A model generated the notes under the pieces. It was not told the DNA's origin, ran no database searches, and saw only the letters and a list, made by a program, of their open reading frames with translations. Made by a program: the position numbers and the translations under genes. Positions 11,336 through 23,581 of a stretch of 64,000 nt of DNA are shown piece by piece; the first letter of the stretch is position 1, and every line of letters starts with the position of its first letter. Location: the NCBI GenBank assembly GCA_003344405.1, contig NOWV01000046.1:372001-436000 (forward strand), in the 5' to 3' direction. Origin of the DNA: Trichoplax sp. H2 (lineage: Eukaryota; Placozoa; Uniplacotomia; Trichoplacea).

Positions 11336-11734
11336 TCCTACAGAGCAGTGTTTTGCAACTTTCTTGTTATCCACTCTGAGAACCGGACTGCAATTCTGTT
11401 TAAAAAGATACGTTGATGGGGCTAGACCTGACGTATCGTCAGCAGTTGTGTTCAAATTAAAAAAGATAAAAGCAAGATGTACGCAAGGACTCGATTGCAC
11501 TCCGTTTAGTCAGCATTAAAAATCAGACTCTTTAAGACCTTTTACTAGCAGAAGTGGTCTTCTAGTACTGTGCCAAAGAGTTGCTTAACTCTATGTAGGA
11601 GTATCCGTTCAAATCAAAAAGATTGGAAGGGCAGAGAATGTGTTTTTAGAAATGGCCAGTGATATAGATCAGAAAGGTCTAATGGCCTCGTAAAAGGATC
11701 ATGGGCTACTAGAAGCTTAAACGACGGTTGTAGA

Positions 11735-12045
11735 GTACAATGTACAGTAGAGTACAGTACTGTAGGAGATTTTCTTCGGCATCGACTGTACCCAGTGTAC
11801 AGTACGGTACTGTACAGTATGTACAGTACAGTACAGTGTACAGGGTATCACCTACAATACAAAGTGTAAAATGTACTGTGGAGTATACTGTACACTGTAC
11901 AGTGTACAGTACAGTACAGTGTACTGTACAGTACCAGAAGTCCCCAACGGTACCGTACATTGTACTGTATGTACCTGAGTGTCATTCCAGCCTGAGGTAT
12001 CCAGTATAGTGTACTGTACACCGTACAGTATAGACTGTACTGTAG
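11735..12045. repeat. Dense GTAC-palindrome cluster
   Basis: A run built from GTACAGTAC, TACTGTACAGTA, GTACAGTGTAC and close variants, readable the same way on both strands and therefore able to fold into many alternative hairpins. The short overlapping frames it opens on both strands (rich in Tyr-Cys-Thr-Val) are artefacts of the repeat. It lies about 500 nt upstream of the UCHL5 start codon. Confidence 0.85.
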
Positions 12046-12529
12046 TTGTTGAGGCGCTTTATAGTTGGCCCTCAAGTTTCCTCCAAGGCCAAGACAACAA
12101 AGTAGAATCAATCAATCTGGCGATGCTATCCATTCTTCTATATCGACATTATGGCATTCGACAATGTTTACAACACCTTGAAGGCAATCTAGCTAGCTTC
12201 CAACTGGATATTGTGACAGTGATCAAGCAAAATAAGAGCGCGTAGCATCAGTATTCAACACCGAGGCAACAACATTGTGCGGCTTGGAGTGGACGACAAT
12301 ATCGCTACCCGTACACGTGTGGGCGCTAATACTGTACCACTCTAACTTTAGAAATTGACGGACGACTATAGTCAGGGCATTGTACTCGCCAGCTAGTTCT
12401 CCAGACTACAACCTTGAGTTGTCTCTTCGTGCTGTACCTTCATACTGTACCGTTTAAGGGCTCTATCATCACAGTCCAAACAATTTTCTATGCTTTAATT
12501 CAAGGTAGATCAATCAATCTCCAATTAAA

Positions 12530-15500
12530 ATGGCGAATTCAGATGGTTGGCGAGAACTAGAAAGTGATCCGGGTAAAACAACAGTCCCTATGCTATATCG
12601 TATTGCTCAATTTTTGCTTCTGTGATTGCATTCAATTCATTTTTTTCCTCCTTTTTTAAATTGTATTGGACGGTGGGCATGGATTGGATCATGGTGTTGA
12701 ACGACGTATCTTGCTTGGACGATACTATAGGACTATTTACACTTTTGATTGAAGATATGGGTAAGCGATAGATTGAATAGAATTTAACTTGATCGTTGCA
12801 GTGGTTACCATCAAGCTCTTCAATTTATAGTCTATTAGTAGATAGTACGCACTAGACCCTTGTCCTTTACAACAGTGTTAGTAGCTTTTACGATTGTCTC
12901 CTCCAACCCAATCATCCACACCATATCAACAAAGCAATCACATCAATGTCATACCTCTCAACTCAGAATAAATCATCATCACTTCAATCATGTGCTAATC
13001 TTGACATCATTTAAGCTTAATTGTTTCAAAGCACCACGAGCTAGAGTTATCAACAGTCTGTTAGTGATAAAGATAACCAATTTTCCCTATCCAATAATCC
13101 ATGGTGGATGAATTAGATGTATTACTACTTTGTCTCATTATCCCCTTCTATGTGGGTATTTTTAAATTAGGTGTTACCGGAGTCGAAGTGGAAGAGATTT
13201 ATGACTTATCAGAGCCATTTGATAGGTAAATGGATCAAATCAATCTAGCAATTGGACACAACCGTCAAATATTCACTAACCTCTAACCATAGGCTACTAC
13301 CTCAACTACAATAATTTCTTAATCTATATCTGACCACTTTTCAGGAAAATTTACGGATTTATATTCCTATTCAAATGGACTAAAGATAGAAGATCAAGAC
13401 GAATGATGCAAGAGCAACTGCAAGCTGAGCAATATGCTTACGATACAACAATTGCTAATAGAATATTCTTTGCCCAACAGGTTAGCTACTGCTAAAAGTG
13501 AATGATTGATTATTTTTTGTTGTCACTTTCTGGGAAATAGACTAAAAGTTTGTTTAATGGATGGACTAAATGGGAACATAAAGTATCGACGGTGTGATGC
13601 AAATCAATTAATTTCTCATTTCCTTTTAGTTAATCCCCAATTCCTGTGCTACTCATGCTCTGTTAAGTATCCTATTAAACTCGCCATCGATCGAAGTTGG
13701 TGAAACATTATCAGAATTTCGTCAATTTACAAAAGATCATAATCCGGAAGTAAGAATAGAATGTCATACCCGATATCTACTTGTACTCTTAATTCCTTAA
13801 CCTATTCGATCGTTAATGTAACGGAAATACTTACGCGGATATGTTGCATCCTGCTTTTAAGGTGAAAGGATTGGCTATTGGTAACGTCTCTAAATTAGTC
13901 AAGGCCCATAACAATCATGCTAGGTTGAATAGTAATAGATTTTATGTACTTTTCTGACTGAATGTCGATCATCACCTTTATAAACTGTATATACAGTGCC
14001 AAGTTACTGTAATATGGTAACAGTTTCGATATGCATACTCATCGAAGAATCGTTCGTAATATTATAGACCTGAAAATCGTCATGTCAATACCAGAGGCAG
14101 TGTATCTCATGGTCAAAGTGCTGAGTCTTTTCACTTTGTTAGCTACTTGCCCATTGATGATCATTTATATGAATTAGATGGACTTAAACCTTATCCCATC
14201 GATCATGGTTTGTATCTTGTCGAAAATATTTCAAAAGTTTATAATATGCCATCAAGCATCATTGTTCTCATACTAATTCTCACCTGGTATATTTATTGTT
14301 TCTTCAGGTGTTTTACCTGAAGGAGAAAATTGGACAGAGATGTTTCGTCGTGTTATTAAAGCTCGCTTGGGCATGGAAACAAACAAGTATATTACCTTGA
14401 ATCAGAATTACTTGGATCAATTGATAACTGAGCGACTTTTAGCTTACTCATGAACTGTATTTCATTTATTATTTTTAGCGAGCCTTGCCACGATATACGT
14501 TATAATCTGATGTCAATAGTAGCGGATAAACGAACTGTACTTCTTAAAAGGATGTATACCTTAGTTAACTGCCAGTAAGCCTAAAATCTTCATATTTTTT
14601 GGACTAACCCATTAAAATTGTTTTTGAATATCATTTAATTCGACCATTTTTTGGGAATCTTTTCACAGAAACATTATGAAGGCTGCTATAGTTAAGGTTG
14701 TTATACTATCTTTTTTTTTTAAAGTTAACATGCTGAGAATGCTAATGCATACAGCACGTCATCATCAATTACATTCGGTGATTAATCATTCATTTGTTAT
14801 GATCGCTTGCAGGCTAATCAACTTACTAAGGATCTTCAGCGAAAATCGCGGCATAAATATGGGAAAAAGTCTGAACCAGGTTAATATCTTTATTTATATG
14901 TATGAAGACTTAGTAGTACATCTTGTAGGAAAATTTGATTATTATATCATCATGTGGTCGCATAATTTACCATTTTTTGTAGCTGATGAAGAAAAAAAAC
15001 TGGCAAAGATACTAAAGGAAATATATGCAGAATCGAATAATAACAGAGTTCAAGAGATAGATAACTTAGATGGGACAATATCACATAATAACTGTAAGAA
15101 TGAATCTACTTTCCAATTAAATGATGAAATAAGTACAGGCAGTCTAGATTCCTCTGAAGCAACTGGTACTTCGGAGGAAAAATGCAATCAAGACGGCCAA
15201 AATAATGTTCATGATACATTAACAAATGAGCGGACTGCAAAAACTGCTTGCCCATTTGATAGTATTGAAAGTAATTACGCTCAAAAACTAAAAAATGACT
15301 CTGTAAAAGAAAATGGTGCAAACAAACAGAAGCAAAAGAGATCTGCAAATGGTGTAAAAGATGATTTTAAAGCTAAAAAACGAAAGCAAAAGAAGACTAG
15401 CGATGATGTAAAATTGATCAACGGAGTTGCTGATAGCATTATTAATAAGATCATTACGACCATAGGAGCTAAATATGGCTTACTAAAGGTATCAAATGAT

Positions 15501-16394
15501 ACCACTTTCATAGATAAAAATCGCAAATTTTTAAAGAAAAATATTAAGGCCTTAGATGCAGCTCCTTCACCTTCGAAAGTGATTGATGTCATAGCCGAAT
15601 TATTTTCGGATCGATTGCAGGAAATCCATATGTCATATTTGAATATTATTTGGGACCAAATTACTAGAGGTTAATATATACTGAACATCCTTCTTTCTGA
15701 TGATTTAATTTATTATACGAATACTGGCTAATCATGGTTGACTGCTGCATACTTTTATGATGAATTATAACCATGCATTTATTCTTGTTACAGAGTCTAA
15801 AGTAAAATCCTATTCAAAATTTAATGCAATTCATCATGAACATAATTATTTCAAAAGTACTTCTGACTTTTTCTTACCTCCAGAAATTAAGGTATAATAT
15901 TACGATCGTGAGCTAGTTGATGTTTGTTTTAAATAGTCTGATGTAAAATTTATGAATTACTACCGTGCATAACTACTATGATATTCCTTTGAAATATTTT
16001 AGATTTTAACGGAAATGAACAAAAACTTAGAGGTACAAGTAAAGATTTGTGACACTGAATTATGTGAAGAAATAGATAAAAGAAAACGATATATCGTAAG
16101 TGTTGCGTACTTTCGATGTCATTAACTTATCTTTAGCTAAATATTCTGTCGCGGTAATTTTTCACAATATTTTATATTACAACGTCATAGATTGACAATT
16201 GTCGACGAATCCATAATTACGATCCTTTTATTAGCACTTTCTTGAAAATGTTAGCGGATACTGATTCACTTTCGGAACTAGTAGAGCGTAATTGTGAATT
16301 AAGCAAGCGCCAAATACGTTACGGAAAGAAATCTCTTTTTAATACTCCCAGAGGACGTACAAATAAACCGAAATCTATCAAAAGAAAAGGTAAA
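12530..16394 (+). CDS. UCHL5: UCHL5/UCH37-type ubiquitin C-terminal hydrolase with a long internal insert
   Basis: Proteasome- and INO80-associated cysteine deubiquitinase. Exons: 12530-12572, 12731-12760, 13171-13225, 13345-13480, 13630-13749, 13862-13923, 14068-14207, 14308-14386, 14479-14553, 14669-14696 (inferred micro-exon), 14813-14879, 14983-15669, 15794-15891, 16003-16095 and 16191-16394. This gives about 638 residues against about 330 in human. The UCH domain shows [18 protein letters not shown], the oxyanion Gln (FFAQQ), the nucleophile Cys (PNSCATHA), the His (FHFVSYLP) and the Asp (LYELDGL). [12 protein letters not shown] follows. The C-terminal ULD that binds Rpn13/ADRM1 is clear ([24 protein letters not shown]). 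Between them lie about 300 extra residues: a charged low-complexity stretch with basic KAKKRKQKK, then a helical part ([27 protein letters not shown]). Phases close throughout if the micro-exon is used. Exon 6 has a weak donor (GTTGAA). Confidence 0.92.
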
Positions 16395-19270
16395 GGCTCG
16401 GAAATATGAAACCGGATTTCAATATTTTTACTCTGTCAAACCTCGCGGCTTTACGAATTTTTCTTAATTTTGTAAATTGAATCTATTTTATGTATACTTA
16501 TCATAAAGGAGATATCTAATAGCACAAAGCGAGCGTTTTCGAGTGTATTCAAAGTATACAATTGTACATATAAACCGTGCATACACGCAACTGCATTCGA
16601 GCGTAGCCACACTAAGCATTTGTACATATAGATGGAAACCTTAAGTATACATAACTGCAACAGCAGTTAATGGCTATGACGCTCTAGCTTACTAATTAAA
16701 TCTGCAAAATGTATGCATATAACAGATCCACACCGTAGGTTTGTTTTTATTTAAGATTAAACGATACCAAAATATAAGGTATTAACTTACTAATATTAGA
16801 ACCTAGCCATACTGCGATAAATTAATGATGGATGCTTTGCTACCACCACTTTGACTGACTCGCTTTTGTATATTTTAAGTTCGAAATTCCTATCTATTTA
16901 TTGGCTCACTATGTCAGTACAAATCCGATGTTATGCATTACCATTAGCTCCATATTAACCATGATTCAATACGACAAAGTCTAACTATGATCAATATGAT
17001 TGATAGATATATCATACAATTGGAAAATTGTGTTCAATACAATCTTTTATTATGATGATGATCTAGTTTGACCCTATATATTATTTCTAATTATATCGCA
17101 TTTATATATTTCGGCCAAAGAAATACTATTCTATATATCAGTTTTAAAACAAAATCTTCATAATTTTGGACTCCGTAACAGAATTGTTACTATCACATAT
17201 TCAATGATAAAGGGATATTCTATGCAAAACTATCCGAAGAGAAAATTTTACGATAAATAACATCGATTACATCTTACAAAGATGTTATAAAATAAAATTC
17301 AAACAATTTTTGCTTATTTAAATTCACTGTTGTGGCATTTTTATGCTCGTATAATTAAATTATTCGATACAAGCTATACGAAATATTAGCATGAAATTCC
17401 ATATCTTCTACTACTACTCAGTTTGTTGAATAAGTGATACAAGTTTTTCATCGGCGAGCGAATTTTTAAACCTGTGCAGCATATCAGTACAACATGAATC
17501 TATGCACAGTTGAGCCAAACCGATAATCTTAGAACAATCTTAGAATAATCTAGAGTCAAATCACCGTCATAGCGTTCTGTGCAATAACGTTGCCATACCA
17601 ACTGTTCACGAAGCATTTAAATGGCATATAAATTGATGTAATTATCTAGTTATTTGTCAGAGAAATGTAGTAGTTACAAGTGCCCATACGCAGTCACAAG
17701 GCCAAGACATCCGGGCCCACACATAAGAAATAGGACTACCACAGTGAATGATATTACTTTCGGAAGCGAGCTGTTTATTTGACATATGTCATTCAATATT
17801 ATATGTCAATATTTTTTTCCCACAATACTGTATTATTATGATCGCATTACAGTTACCAAAATTGAAATTATTATTACCCAGACATATGAATTCCCTAGGC
17901 TAAAGAGTAAAAGCAGAGGTTAATTTAAAGATATCCTTACATTGCATTACCGGCTAGCGATAAAGTTAGTTGACAACCGTAACAGCATCTCATATTGTTT
18001 TTCTTAAGCTATTAAGACGGAACAGTACTAAAAATCTCCATAGTCTTTATTTGCAATACCAAAAAATAGTTGATAATACAGTACATTTGCATTAAAATTA
18101 AGAAACGTGCAATGCATTCGTAATATTATTCAATTCTTTCTCTTACGTTACCGATTTAATTTTGGTCACTATCTGAATGATATATCGTGATCACTGAGAC
18201 ATGCTCAGATAGTTAAATAACAGAATATTAATAGTTAAACAAACTATCGTTGCAGTATATTCAGCTTTTCACTCATCTATACGATTTACTCTGTAGCTAT
18301 TCCCTCTATAGTAGGTCGAGTAAAATCAAAGATAGAGATTATTTTAACTTATTCATGTCTTTCATAGCTAAATACTATCAGCTGTTGAACTACTAAAAAA
18401 TAAGATCTGATTGGCTTTATCGTGAGATAAAATCGTTCATAATACTATTGTATATGTTATATACGCTTAGTAAGGTAAATTGAGGTTTGTTACGTATTAA
18501 TTCACTATCTCACTCGGGTTTATCGGATAGATGCAACATTACAGCTAAGTGTATTTCAAATGGTTTTAGTTGCTAAGGAGAATAGAGCTATAGGTACAGA
18601 ATCACGCAGAATAACCAACATTGCAAACTAAGGATCGATAGGCAATACACATTGCACAACCTCCCTATTCCTTGTAAACTCTTCGGTGCTGCGCAGTGCA
18701 GAAATTAAGGGTGTGGAGGGATCGTATACGCCTCTCGACCCCGAAACAATAAAAAATAAAAATTTTAGAATAAGGATTTCATATGGCTTTATAATCAATT
18801 TTGAAGTCTTAGAATCTCATTAATAATTTACAATGTAATGATTAGTACAGACTGAAAATTCCTCCAATTAAATGGTCTAGAATCATTATGAAAATAGAGC
18901 AATATTGCTACCATAATAAGATTCGAAAAAACAGCTTTATGCCCAATATTGTTGGCCATGTTACACATTTAAAATAAGAACACTGGTATTATTTTATATT
19001 CGTACAGTATATTGTATAATTTATCAAGGTCAATATTGACTTATGGGGAAAATATACAATAACGGTGCCTGAATTTCTACTGAAGAGTTAAAGCATTTAA
19101 CAAACGTCATGAGTATGAGACAATTACGTTGCAAAGTATAATTAAACATCGATGCAATAGATTGTCGGCATAACACCGATCAACGATCACTTGAGGCAGT
19201 GATTCTATAGAAAAATAATACTGGCAAGGTATCGGACTAGTTCTTTCTACTTTGACTACAGGTAGTAATC
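16395..19270. other. Intergenic stretch, no gene recognised
   Basis: AT-rich throughout, with stops in all frames. A somewhat GC-richer patch at 18655-18745 has short complementary pieces (CCTCC and GGAGG) but matches no RNA family I know. The sequence just before 19271 ends in a pyrimidine-rich TTTGACTACAG, so a 5' UTR intron of the hydrolase gene is possible. Confidence 0.5.
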
Positions 19271-20083
19271 ATGGCTAAAACGTTCAACTATAAAAATTCT
19301 ACACTAGCTTATCAGGATCAAGGCAATGGATTTCCGATTATTTTTATCGGAAGTTATTTATGTGACAGATCGATGTGGAGAGATCAAGTCGAACATTTAT
19401 CTAAACGCTATCGTTGTATCGTATTAGAACTATGGGATCATGGACAGTCTGGTCACTTGCCATCTGCATCTACAACATTAGATGAGCTTACTGATGATGT
19501 CTGGGAGTTTGTAAGGCACCTTCAATTGGAACGATTTGCTTATATTGGTCTATCGATCGGCGGTATGATTGGAGCTCGACTAGCCTTGAAACATCCTCAA
19601 GCGATTGCTGTGTTGGGCTTATTTAATACCGGTCTGGACAAAGAGACTCCGGAAAATTTAGCTGTATTTCCAGCTCTTTTACAACAAGTTGATGAAGCAC
19701 AAGCTATTTTTCCAGTAGCGGTAGAAAAATTGTCGATGGCCTTTTTCTCTCAAAACTCCTTCATTGAAAATGCACAGTACGTCAGTGAATGGATTGAAGG
19801 ATTGATTAACAGTGATACTAGAAAAATACCAGGAACTGTTGCTATTGGCCGTGCTGTCTTTCAACGGGCATCAATCCTTGATCAAATTAGTCAAATTCAA
19901 GTCCCGACATTATCTTTAACAGGCGATCAAGAATTTATATTCCCTCCGGCGATAGCGGAGGAAATTGCCAGCCGTATTAAAGGAGCAGCATGTGTTATCG
20001 TTCCAGGAGCAAGCCACATTTCTCCTATCGACAATCCACAAGTTGTAATACAAGCCATCGAGGAACTATTATCCAAAATATAA
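19271..20083 (+). CDS. Alpha/beta hydrolase, intronless, bacterial-type
   Basis: A 270-residue single-exon alpha/beta-hydrolase-fold protein of the 3-oxoadipate enol-lactonase / haloperoxidase-like group (AB hydrolase 1 family). Visible parts: strand and oxyanion region FPIIFIGSYLCDRSMW; nucleophile elbow G-L-S-I-G with Ser95; acid LTGDQEFIFPP with Asp219; catalytic His249 in GASHISPIDNP. The triad is complete, so a working esterase or lactonase is likely; the substrate cannot be told. Start ATG 19271 is the first in frame and the length is normal for bacterial members. It has no signal peptide or targeting extension. It lacks introns while most neighbours have many, and it looks richer in G+C than its flanks, both in line with transfer from a bacterium. 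AATAAA sites at about 20233 and 20313 give it eukaryotic 3' ends, which argues against simple bacterial contamination. Confidence 0.9.
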   Translation: MAKTFNYKNSTLAYQDQGNGFPIIFIGSYLCDRSMWRDQVEHLSKRYRCIVLELWDHGQSGHLPSASTTLDELTDDVWEFVRHLQLERFAYIGLSIGGMIGARLALKHPQAIAVLGLFNTGLDKETPENLAVFPALLQQVDEAQAIFPVAVEKLSMAFFSQNSFIENAQYVSEWIEGLINSDTRKIPGTVAIGRAVFQRASILDQISQIQVPTLSLTGDQEFIFPPAIAEEIASRIKGAACVIVPGASHISPIDNPQVVIQAIEELLSKI

Positions 20084-23000
20084 ACGTCTTTTGATCAGTT
20101 TTGTCAGCAGATATACACCCTCCAATAACATAGTAATTTTAATTTATATTGAATAGAACTGGTCAGATCACTTAACAAGATTTTGTGTCTCTTGATAGCC
20201 TTTCATGTAGCGATCTTTAAATTAGAAATACGAATAAAAAAATTGTATTGAAAGTGTTGAGTAAACTAAGTTTTGCCATGTGTGATTGTGTTTTTTTTAA
20301 CTGAAATGTGTCAATAAAGTACAACTAATAGCATTCCTACTGATGCCATAAACATAGTTAGAAATTGAGTTTAGGATTTCTAATTTGATAATTAATTTCT
20401 AGTTTGTAACAACAATTTTTTCTAATGTGGTTTGCTAAAAGATATTGTGACTCTTAAAAGTTTAACTCTTGAGGATAAGTGTACGTTTAACGAATTTACA
20501 CGTTAAAACGAATATCTCTAGTTTGACAAAGTTAAAGCATTAAAATGTTTAAGCTGTTAAGAGAATCGGTATTATGAATATTTATATAGTGAAACGTCTC
20601 TACCATTTCACTTGAACTTCTGTTGTAATCTACTTAACCTCGTCAGTACGTAAAGTTATCTTTCTCTAGTTCATAATGACAGCTAAAAGCAAATTGTATC
20701 AGTATATTCAGGGATTTGTATTATAGGGTTTACAGCTTATGTAGTGTTATAGCAATGGTAGCTATTTCAATTCTAATCATGTCTACAGATCAAAAGAGTA
20801 GAGCATGTTACTATAAAGTCATTAATTTTCATAAGATAGAACTCGCCATATAAAATATTTATGACTACATGACTAGCCAAGCCAAGCCTAGTGATATTAA
20901 TAGCCTATGAGATACTAAGAACTTCCATTTATTCACCTCGTGCTATAATTTTAACTTCTAGCTTACGTTAAAACATAAAGGATGCAAATTACAGCAGTTC
21001 TAGACACAAAATACCCTGACTCATTCAGGAAAAATTAGTTGATCACAAGCTCTCTAGTTTAATGACAGCATAGTGTAGTTTTATCTTATAACATTTTAGT
21101 CACTAAAACGTTATGCATTAGTTATAGATAAACTCGGTAGTCGAAAAGGTACGGTAAAGTATCATTAAGTAATTGCACATGCATGATCAGTGCATAACAG
21201 ACTACGAGTTATTTGTAGCTACCTATCAACGAAGAAGAGAAGCACGATTAACTACAGTTATTATTAGTCAATTCGAAATCTATGTAAAAATGATCTGATT
21301 GCAATGATTCTACAGTAATAAATATACGAGCGTATATAATTAATGGATGTAGTTGCGATTTTATTCAATAAGGAGCACTCTAGCATCGGATTAAACGATT
21401 TTACTTTAGCAATCCTTATCGTAATGTTAGCTTGCGTAAATTGAATACGTTATTCTGATTCCATTAAAACTACTAGACGGAAAATTTAAATCAAATCCTT
21501 ACTGTGCACTATTTATTTTACCATATTTCGCCAAATTTTAACGGTAAAACTGGTATCTACCAATTCCTAGTAGCAATACCAGTATTTAAGTCAATGGTCA
21601 TTTCAGTTCGATTTTCATCAAGGAAATCAATTACAATTGAGAACAGTAACTACCGGTATACGAAAGTCTTGGAGGGCGATATAATTTGAGTTAAGATGTC
21701 TTTGTATGATTTAATTATTCAATAAATGAAAAATTAATCTGCTTTTACAAATTACTACGTTACTCTTTGCCAGCGTTTATCGATTTCGTGTTATAGTTCG
21801 TATACAAACTAAAGTAGATAGATTATTAAAAGTATTTTAAGAAACTTCAATGCCTTCTTGTATTGCCACGTCTTGCCAAAGTTTGACTAGAAATTTCTTG
21901 ACACCGGTTAATTCCTACTTATTAGTAAAAAGCCATTGAAAGTTTCAATCTTCAATACAAGGAAATTAATTAGCAATTAAAAGTAATTCGTAACTACTGT
22001 ATTTGAAGTGCTGCAGTGGTGTAAAATTTGGCTGTATCATTTTGCTATTACAGATAGTTAACGGAATGTCTTACTTCAGATTAATTGACTTCCGGTACTA
22101 AAATTTTTGAAGAGAGTCCAACACCTCAAAGATGACTACCGTAAAAGAGCCGTAATCCATACCTAAAAATCATGAACTTAATTGGGAATAATAAGTTAAC
22201 AATCATAGCGATAGCTTGGATATCAATAACAAATGTAATTTAGCTTCTCTCAGTATGAATTTACTTCTATATCGTCATTGCGTTATTACTCGTACGCTTG
22301 CTGGTACATTCAACTATAAAACTATGAGAGCATTTATCTTATAAGATGCGCTAACTGGGAAATGTCCAGAGCAATCCACTGGTCAGTAATCAAAATTTGA
22401 TTTCAGAGATCAATGGTAAAATAATATTTATTTTAATACTATTCTCTTTCATGCTATTCTTTATATGGCTCCAGAATTATATTATCGTTTGATAAATTAA
22501 CAATTGGAATACCCATGTACCCATCGGAAGCGTAGTAATCTACATCAATTCAATTCTCATATTGTGCTATAAATATCAATTGGTTATCTGAACATATGGC
22601 TTAGCATAATGATTGCAGCATTTCTTTATATCACAGGTCAAATAGTAGAGAAGGGCTTTATCCAGTCATTCTTCTGTTGTAATCATACTCTTTTGCGAGG
22701 AAAGTCAAGCGAATGGTTCCGAGTTATATCTCAATTTTTTTATGTATTTATAAGATCTAATTGTTTTCGGCTACTATTAATCGGAAAAAAACTACTTTCA
22801 GGTGTAAGCTCTTTATCCGATTCTCTATTACTGTAATTATAATCTTCAGTTAAAAAAATTTAGTAGCCAGTTCTTGGCTGGAGAGAGACAGCAACTATTT
22901 TCCCAAACTTCAACATCTAGTTATTTCATAGCTATCGCTGATTCAAACATCATATATCAGGAATACCAACTCTTTCTTTGAACACTACTCTACTGTAATT

Positions 23001-23581
23001 GGAGAAAAATCTATAGTTCAGAATCAAGAAAATAGTTCCAATTTTATAACTAATATCCATCTGAACATAGATGAGTATTAAATAAGAGTGGGTTATCATT
23101 CTATTTGTTTGAGAAGAAACTATTTATTAGAAAATCAATCAGTCAGCTTCAGCATTGCAACTAACATTAATTTGAACATATCATGTTCAAAATTTAAATA
23201 CTTTATTCTATCATCCTTTCGCTGCAATTGCAGAGAATACTTTTTAAGAAAGCCAAATAGTTAACATTGCCTTATACCCTTGTAATCCATTAAGTTACCT
23301 TATTATAAATTCTCTATGATCTAATATTTTTTGTCGCACATGATATATATTATCGATTCGAATAATTGTGTTAAAAATAAGGTAGTTCATTCTACAATCC
23401 TTTTTTTCTACTTGTAGAGAAATATTCAATTGGAAAAGTATTTACTTCTGGCTTCTAACTTTTACTTTGCTAAATTTACAGGACTTTGGATGCTTTTATA
23501 GGTATTGTCGATTGGAATATACTACACAAATTATTAACTTAAATTATCGGCATAAGATTTGTTAAATCTAAATAAGTTACT
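20084..23581. other. Intergenic stretch, no gene recognised
   Basis: AT-rich. Starts with the hydrolase 3' UTR. Open frames at 21504-21689 and 22609-22836 are short, without homology I recognise, and lack splice signals in register. Between about 23040 and 23480 pieces resembling TTCTAYAATCCTTT followed by a short pyrimidine tract and GCAGAGAA or GTAGAGAA recur, suggesting an old duplicated repeat. Confidence 0.45.

Larger units (their letters stand above)
10327..12529. other. Intergenic stretch with hairpins, GTAC palindromes and doubtful open frames
   Basis: No secure gene. Features: a polypyrimidine tract near 10556-10582; a Cys-rich open plus-strand stretch at about 10835-10990 (see findings); two adjacent inverted repeats at 11236-11335; a dense GTAC-palindrome cluster at 11735-12045; and a short plus-strand frame around 12240-12450 with a faint resemblance to a transposase end. 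The last few hundred bases form the 5' flank of UCHL5. Confidence 0.5.

Noticed and set aside
11709-12111. Several overlapping frames on both strands rich in Tyr-Cys-Thr-Val
   Set aside because: They are translations of the self-complementary GTAC repeat; both strands read alike and no independent coding signal exists.
12240-12450. Tc1/IS630-type transposase remnant (YSPASSPDYNLEL resembles the PPYSPDLNPIE block)
   Set aside because: One short match, an internal stop and no other catalytic blocks; not enough to call.
14308-14453. ULD-like ending of UCHL5 by read-through ([14 protein letters not shown]… stop)
   Set aside because: Superficially like the ULD motif, but it is intronic read-through; the true ULD with RRIHNYDPF is found at 16191-16394 in phase.
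14676-15674. A single 332-codon gene
   Set aside because: Its first 100 codons cross UCHL5 introns and one exon in another frame; splicing shows only 14983-15669 is used, as a UCHL5 exon.
18655-18745. Structured RNA gene
   Set aside because: GC-richer with short complementary pieces, but it does not match tRNA, 5S, U1, U2 or U6 patterns I can recall and no box elements are visible.
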